This document shows, in pieces, positions 12,103-16,135 of a stretch of DNA of 16,135 nucleotides; position 1 is the first letter of the stretch; each line of letters starts with the position of its first letter. Made by a program: the position numbers and the translations under genes. The notes beneath the pieces are model-generated. The model ran no database searches, was not told the origin of the DNA, and saw only the letters and a program-made list of their open reading frames with translations. Source of the stretch: JADFNO01 sp965369945 (GTDB lineage: Bacteria; Planctomycetota; Phycisphaerae; Phycisphaerales; SM1A02); the NCBI GenBank assembly GCA_965369945.1, contig CBDUST010000072.1, forward strand, positions 1-16,135, written 5' to 3'.

Positions 12103-14241
12103 ATGCAACTGGGCGTGATTGAGTCAACTCGGTCCGCGTCAAAGCCGAGTGTGCCTGCGCCCACTGAGGCACTGGATACACTGACGAATCGCCCCTCGCG
12201 CTACGGGCGTTGGCGCGCTGCGACACTCACTGGGGTGTACGTCCTCTTCGCGATGCACTTCGCCCATTGGAAGGTCGCAGGCAAGACGCTTGCGCCGCTG
12301 GAACTCAACGAAGTGATGTATACGCTCGAGCTCGGCATCGTTACAGCCGGGTTTCTGTTCATGGTCGCAGCTTTCCTCTCGGCCGCAATCTTCGGGCGAT
12401 TCTTTTGTTCGTGGGGATGTCACATCCTGGCGTTGGAAGATCTTTGTGAATGGTTACTACGCAAGATAGGTATCCGACCCAAGCCCGTGCGATCTCGAAT
12501 GCTGTTACTCGTTCCGCCCGGCGCGCTGTTTTACATGTTTGTATGGCCACAGATCGCTCGGCTATTTCGTGGCGATCCGTTTCCCGAATTGAGACTATTA
12601 TCCGATGCGGACGGCTGGGCGTCGTTTGTCACCACTGACTTCTGGCGCAATCTCCCCGGTCCAGGCATCACAATCATTACATTCCTGGTCTGCGGTTTCG
12701 CGATCGTCTATATCCTCGGATCACGATCATTCTGTTTGTACGGTTGCCCCTACGGCGTAGTGTTCGCACTGGCCGATCGTATCGCACCAGGTCGCATCAT
12801 CGAAAAAGGCAAATGCGAACAGTGCGGTCATTGCACGGCGGTGTGTTCATCTCATGTACGCGTCCATGAAGAGATCGCCGAGTATGGAATGGTCGTTGAT
12901 CCGGCCTGCCTGAAGGATCTGGATTGCGTGAGCGCCTGTCCGAATCAAGCACTGGGATATGGATTCACTCGTCCATCGCTACTGCGTTCATTCAGTCGCA
13001 TTGGTCGTCGGCGTCTGCGGTATGACTTTACGTTGACAGAGGACGTGCTGATGGCTGTCGTCTTCTTTGCGACTCTGCTGATCTTTCGCGGGCTTTACAA
13101 TCTCGTGCCGTTTCTGATGACATTGGGACTCGGCGGGATATTCGCCTACCTCGCCGTATTGACTCTCAGGCTCTTCAAACGTCCCAACGTTCGACTCAAC
13201 CAGTTCCAGCTCAAACGATCAAACCGCCTCACAGCTTCGGGCGGTAGCTTTGCAGTGCTGATAGCTGCGCTGGCCGTGTTTGTGATTCATAGCGCTTTCA
13301 TTCGATATCATCAGTTTCAGGGCCAGCGTGGCTTCGAGCGGATCGCATGGTATCTCGATCACGAGGGAACAAACCCTCCGGAATCGCTGGTAGGCGCTTC
13401 ATTGGGACATTTCCAGGCGTGCGAACGTTGGGGGGTGTTTCGATCGCCGCTGTTGGATTACCGATTAGCGTCGTTGTATTCGTTTGCCAGCCCGCCGACG
13501 GAAGCTGAGTCCTACTACCGACGGATCCTCGCGCGCGATGAGCTTGACTATGGATCACGTCTTCAGCTGGCTCGCATGTTGGTCCGGTGTGGACGGATCG
13601 AAGAAGCTCGTCACGAATTATCGATCGTCACATCGGCCACACTCGCAGACAAGGATCAGGGAAATCTAAGCCATATGCGGTCTGACGCATACCGACTTCT
13701 GGCCGAGATCAATGTGAGTTTGGGCGAGGGCGCTGTGGCGGTAGCCGAGTATCGTCGTGCGCTCGTCGAACATCCAGATGCGGTCGACATTCACCTTAGT
13801 CTGGCGGAGCTTCTCGCTTCTGAAGGTCATCTTGAGCAGGCTGTGGGGGAGATGCGCACCGCGCTGAAGCTTACTCCCAACTCGGCTCCAGCCCATTACA
13901 ACCTCGCAGTGATGTTAGCTGTCATGGGACGGGACGTCGAAGCGGTTGAGCAGTATCGAACCGCGATACGTCTCGATCCGCGCGATGCCGAAAGTCACAA
14001 CAATCTCGGGTTTCTCTTTGCTAAACAAGGCGAATTCGATGCCGCACAGGAATTGTTCCAGCGCGCGATACGTCTCCGGCCGACGTATGCCGAGCCACAC
14101 TTCAACCTCGCACGACTTTTGATGCAGGTTGGTCGCGCGACCGAGGCTGGACGATACCTGCGCCGCGCCGTGGAACTCGATCCACGGTACGCTTCTTTGC
14201 TTGGCAATACACCTCCGACTACTGGTTCGGCGAGCGAGTAA
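12103..14241 (+). CDS. Membrane polyferredoxin (NapH/NosR/CcoG-like) fused to TPR repeats
   Basis: The 712-residue protein starts with about five membrane helices (first at about 41-57) and carries the two Cys pairs typical of NapH/NosR-type proteins, FCSWGC (C102, C106) and FCLYGCP (C211, C215). A ferredoxin-like region follows: C238-EQ-C241-GH-C244-TAV-C248 would bind one 4Fe-4S cluster. A second motif, C269-LKD-LD-C275-VSA-C279-P, has Asp272 where a Cys is usual. Two or three more helices (about 312-355 and 381-400) come next, then about 240 residues of TPRs (clear units from about 560 to 695). Related proteins move electrons across or along the inner membrane, for example to nitrate, nitrous oxide or oxidase maturation systems. 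The upstream cupredoxin is a likely partner. The ribosome site is poor (AGGA about 12 bases ahead), suggesting translational coupling. Confidence 0.88.
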   Translation: MQLGVIESTRSASKPSVPAPTEALDTLTNRPSRYGRWRAATLTGVYVLFAMHFAHWKVAGKTLAPLELNEVMYTLELGIVTAGFLFMVAAFLSAAIFGRFFCSWGCHILALEDLCEWLLRKIGIRPKPVRSRMLLLVPPGALFYMFVWPQIARLFRGDPFPELRLLSDADGWASFVTTDFWRNLPGPGITIITFLVCGFAIVYILGSRSFCLYGCPYGVVFALADRIAPGRIIEKGKCEQCGHCTAVCSSHVRVHEEIAEYGMVVDPACLKDLDCVSACPNQALGYGFTRPSLLRSFSRIGRRRLRYDFTLTEDVLMAVVFFATLLIFRGLYNLVPFLMTLGLGGIFAYLAVLTLRLFKRPNVRLNQFQLKRSNRLTASGGSFAVLIAALAVFVIHSAFIRYHQFQGQRGFERIAWYLDHEGTNPPESLVGASLGHFQACERWGVFRSPLLDYRLASLYSFASPPTEAESYYRRILARDELDYGSRLQLARMLVRCGRIEEARHELSIVTSATLADKDQGNLSHMRSDAYRLLAEINVSLGEGAVAVAEYRRALVEHPDAVDIHLSLAELLASEGHLEQAVGEMRTALKLTPNSAPAHYNLAVMLAVMGRDVEAVEQYRTAIRLDPRDAESHNNLGFLFAKQGEFDAAQELFQRAIRLRPTYAEPHFNLARLLMQVGRATEAGRYLRRAVELDPRYASLLGNTPPTTGSASE

Positions 14242-14255
14242 TCTGCCAAGTCGAT

Positions 14256-14268
14256 AGACTGTGAGTCT
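14256..14268 (+). terminator. Small hairpin after the polyferredoxin gene
   Basis: AGACT-GTG-AGTCT is a perfect 5-bp stem with a 3-base loop, 15 bases after the stop codon and followed by GTTTC. It is short for an intrinsic terminator, so the call is weak. The rest of the gap to 14345 shows only the ribosome site of the next gene. Confidence 0.28.
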
Positions 14269-14345
14269 GTTTCAATTGAATCCGGAGGCCACGCCTATCA
14301 CACTAGATAAGCGACGAAGGTAGAGTAGAAGTAGGAAACATCGAG

Positions 14346-14990
14346 ATGAGCCGCGATTCGAGTACCGAGGTACGTATACCGATCGGGAAAATCAACCTGC
14401 CAGGAACGCTCACCATCGGGCCTGACTGTAAGGGCATCGTCATCTTCGCTCATGGCAGCGGCAGTAGTCGAGTAAGTCCTCGTAATGTCGCCGTTGCCGA
14501 GTTGTTGGTGGGTCAAGGCTGCGGCACGCTGTTGTTTGACTTATTAACCGAAGATGAAGCGGGCTCTCGCGCGAATGTGTTTGATATCGATCTGCTTGGG
14601 ACGCGGGTCATTCATGCAACGCATTGGCTCATGCAACAGGAGGCAGCACGCGGACTCCGGATTGGCTACTTCGGCGCGAGCACAGGTGCCGCTGCTGCGC
14701 TTGTGGCCGCAGCGGAGCTTCGTGATGTCGTGGCGGTTGTTGTTTCACGTGGTGGTCGACCTGATTTGGCAGGAAACGCGCTGCCGCGTGTGATTGCGCC
14801 AACCCTGCTGATCGTCGGATCACTCGATCAAACCGTGCTCGACCTGAATCGCAGTGCGCAAGCGAAACTGAACTGCGAGACGAAGCTCGTGATCGTCGAT
14901 GGTGCGACGCATCTATTCGAAGAGCCCGGCAAGCTGAGCTACGTCGCTCAGCAAGCGGGCTCCTGGTGCGTAGAGAAGTTTACGAGCTGA
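14346..14990 (+). CDS. Alpha/beta hydrolase, dienelactone-hydrolase-like
   Basis: The 214-residue protein has the alpha/beta hydrolase order: FAHGSGSSRVSPRN (oxyanion-hole region) near residue 35, GYFGASTGAAAAL with nucleophile S112 in G-x-S-x-G, APTLLIVGSLDQTV with acid D161, and VDGATHLFEEPG with catalytic H189. The match is closest to the compact hydrolases that often sit beside or are fused to phosphoribosyltransferases, which are generally annotated as dienelactone-hydrolase family proteins. True dienelactone hydrolase uses Cys, so the reaction here is simply a serine hydrolysis of unknown substrate. No signal peptide, so it is cytoplasmic. AGGAA (14333-14337) precedes ATG 14346 by 8 bases. 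It is probably transcribed alone and is convergent with the repeat protein to its right. Confidence 0.88.
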   Translation: MSRDSSTEVRIPIGKINLPGTLTIGPDCKGIVIFAHGSGSSRVSPRNVAVAELLVGQGCGTLLFDLLTEDEAGSRANVFDIDLLGTRVIHATHWLMQQEAARGLRIGYFGASTGAAAALVAAAELRDVVAVVVSRGGRPDLAGNALPRVIAPTLLIVGSLDQTVLDLNRSAQAKLNCETKLVIVDGATHLFEEPGKLSYVAQQAGSWCVEKFTS

Positions 14991-15068
14991 CAACGACTCG
15001 AGCTGTACTCACTCCAATCCGCCAACAGGACAAGAAGATCGCACGAACCTATCGATCCGTCGCAACTG

Positions 15069-16135
15069 CTAGTTAGATATTGTCCAGAAGACATGGTCAA
15101 CGCAATCGGTCCATGGGAATATGAATATAAAGCTCACTACACGAACTTCGTATCGAGTCCTCACAGCACCAGTGCCGGGCTCTACGTGGTCCGCCGGTGT
15201 GCCGGCAAACGTTCTGACCGTATCGGCGTTGAGCGATTGCCCATCCACACCAACAACATCCCACGTATCCGTGTTGAAGTTCCAGAATGAGATTGTGAGT
15301 TCCAAGCCGACGGTGTTCGCCGACGATTCGATCGTCACGTCCAGTGTGGCTGGCGAATCGTTTGGCAACGTTCCTAGAAAATCCAGCGTGATCGGAGCTT
15401 CGGTTGGATTCAGTACGATGCCCGGGTTGTAGCACAGCTTGTCGTCATCCGAATCCAGAAGGCTGTCCAGATCTCCGGAAAGATGGAATCCGCGGAAGGC
15501 ATTGAAGTCGCCGAGAATGTCGTCGGTGGAGGGTGGCAGGCCGGCGATCACGACCGCCCCGTCGCCGCCGGGGGGCAGCCTGACCACCGCGGCGATGTCC
15601 ACGATCCCGTCGCCGGTAAAGTCGGCGGCGAGGGCGTTGGACGTCCCCCAGCCCGTGCCGTAGCGGTCCTGCGGCTGGAGCGTGCCGTCATTGTTGCCGA
15701 GGAAGATCGACACGTCCTTGGGCGCGTTGTTGCTCAGGATAATGTCGGCGAACCCGTCGCCGTTGACGTCGGCTGCCTCGATCTCGTTGGAAATCCCAAA
15801 AGCCGTCTCGGCGCCGCTTGGACCGCTATAGAAATTCCTGGCCCCAAACGACAGATCGCCGTTGCCGAGCTGCGTGCCCGCGAAGACAGTTCGGTGGAAG
15901 CCATTCATCTCCGTTACGTGCAGGCAAAGATCCTGGTTTCCATCAAGATTGAGATCGGCGAGAACGAAATCAGAAACGCCGCCTTCGCCGACCACTAAGT
16001 GGGCTCCGAACGACAGGTTGCCGTTGCCGGGAAAGACCGTCATCCCGAGCGACGTTATCGAGACGAGATCGACGTTGCCATCGTGGTCGAGGTCGGCGCC
16101 ACCAATGCGCCACGGCAGTCCGAATCCCGTCAACG
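15069..16135 (-). CDS. FG-GAP/VCBS repeat protein, C-terminal part
   Basis: The minus-strand frame is open at the right edge, so the N-terminus with any signal peptide is outside the window. At least four calcium-binding loops of the D-x-D-x-D-G type are visible: DLDHDGNVD, DLNLDGNQD, DVNGDGFAD and DFTGDGIVD, spaced about 45-60 residues apart as in beta-propeller FG-GAP/VCBS proteins. Intervening segments such as IFLGNNDGTLQPQDRYGTG are typical. The last 120 or so residues form a different, beta-rich domain (LDFLGTL, LTISFWNFNTDTWDVVGVDG, GTGAVRTRYEVRV, ending WTISN). It has no PAPG sorting tail, unlike the other two exported proteins here. Such proteins are usually secreted and bind surfaces or partners. 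The leftmost codon lies at 16131-16133 and is not the true start. Confidence 0.86.
   Translation of the reverse strand, partial: LTGFGLPWRIGGADLDHDGNVDLVSITSLGMTVFPGNGNLSFGAHLVVGEGGVSDFVLADLNLDGNQDLCLHVTEMNGFHRTVFAGTQLGNGDLSFGARNFYSGPSGAETAFGISNEIEAADVNGDGFADIILSNNAPKDVSIFLGNNDGTLQPQDRYGTGWGTSNALAADFTGDGIVDIAAVVRLPPGGDGAVVIAGLPPSTDDILGDFNAFRGFHLSGDLDSLLDSDDDKLCYNPGIVLNPTEAPITLDFLGTLPNDSPATLDVTIESSANTVGLELTISFWNFNTDTWDVVGVDGQSLNADTVRTFAGTPADHVEPGTGAVRTRYEVRVVSFIFIFPWTDCVDHVFWTISN

Noticed and set aside
15483..15998. 171-codon plus-strand open frame opposite the FG-GAP protein
   Set aside because: It is the GC-biased shadow of the calcium-loop repeats on the minus strand; no family motif.
1..16135. 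CRISPR arrays, insertion sequences, rRNA or tRNA genes
   Set aside because: No spaced direct repeats, transposase or structural RNA signature was found on either strand.

Overview
The window most resembles a chromosome segment of a planctomycete, probably a Phycisphaerae-like lineage. This is inferred from protein style only. The clues are two exported proteins ending in a PAPG(A/G)LG - hydrophobic - RRRR sorting tail, a cyclase + Ser/Thr kinase + TPR signalling protein, a three-repeat ILAWA...WP...GSSL protein of a kind I associate with planctomycetes, an FG-GAP/VCBS protein, and a polyferredoxin fused to TPRs. Genes are moderately GC-rich and lie on both strands in short operons.

Layout: (1) 2-607, the C-terminal end of an M3-family zinc oligopeptidase. 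(2) 825-1487, the three-repeat protein behind a promoter-like site. (3) 1488-1940, gene-free DNA holding a G-rich stretch, a hairpin and a perfect 21-bp palindrome that looks like a CsoR-family operator. (4) 1941-5144, a three-gene operon: a CsoR/RcnR-family repressor, a MerT-MerP fusion for mercury-type uptake, and a 708-residue exported protein with two thioredoxin-like domains, a heavy-metal-associated domain and a C-terminal glutaredoxin-like domain. This is the most novel part of the window. (5) 5289-7955, the cyclase-kinase-TPR protein, convergent with (6) 8000-8743 (-), a PAPG-tailed secreted protein. (7) 9071-10054, a multihaem cytochrome gene that looks broken: an in-frame amber stop, a haem motif with Cys changed to Tyr, and possibly a frameshift at the signal peptide. 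(8) 10131-10874, an RNase Z-like metallo-beta-lactamase-fold enzyme, convergent with a DUF2784 membrane protein (10892-11320, -). (9) 11626-14241, an operon of a blue-copper protein with a PAPG tail and a membrane polyferredoxin-TPR protein, behind the best promoter in the window. (10) 14346-14990, an alpha/beta hydrolase. (11) 15069-16135 (-), the C-terminal part of an FG-GAP/VCBS repeat protein.

How they may work together: region 4 reads as a self-regulated thiophilic-metal (probably Hg) module in which the repressor sits on its own operator. MerTP would move metal across the inner membrane, and the large thiol protein would bind or reduce metal-thiol adducts outside the cytoplasm. No merA or merB is visible. 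Regions 7 and 9 both encode extracytoplasmic electron carriers (c-type haems, type 1 copper, Fe-S) and may be parts of one redox chain, but the cytochrome appears to be inactivated. These links are inferences from gene order and motifs.
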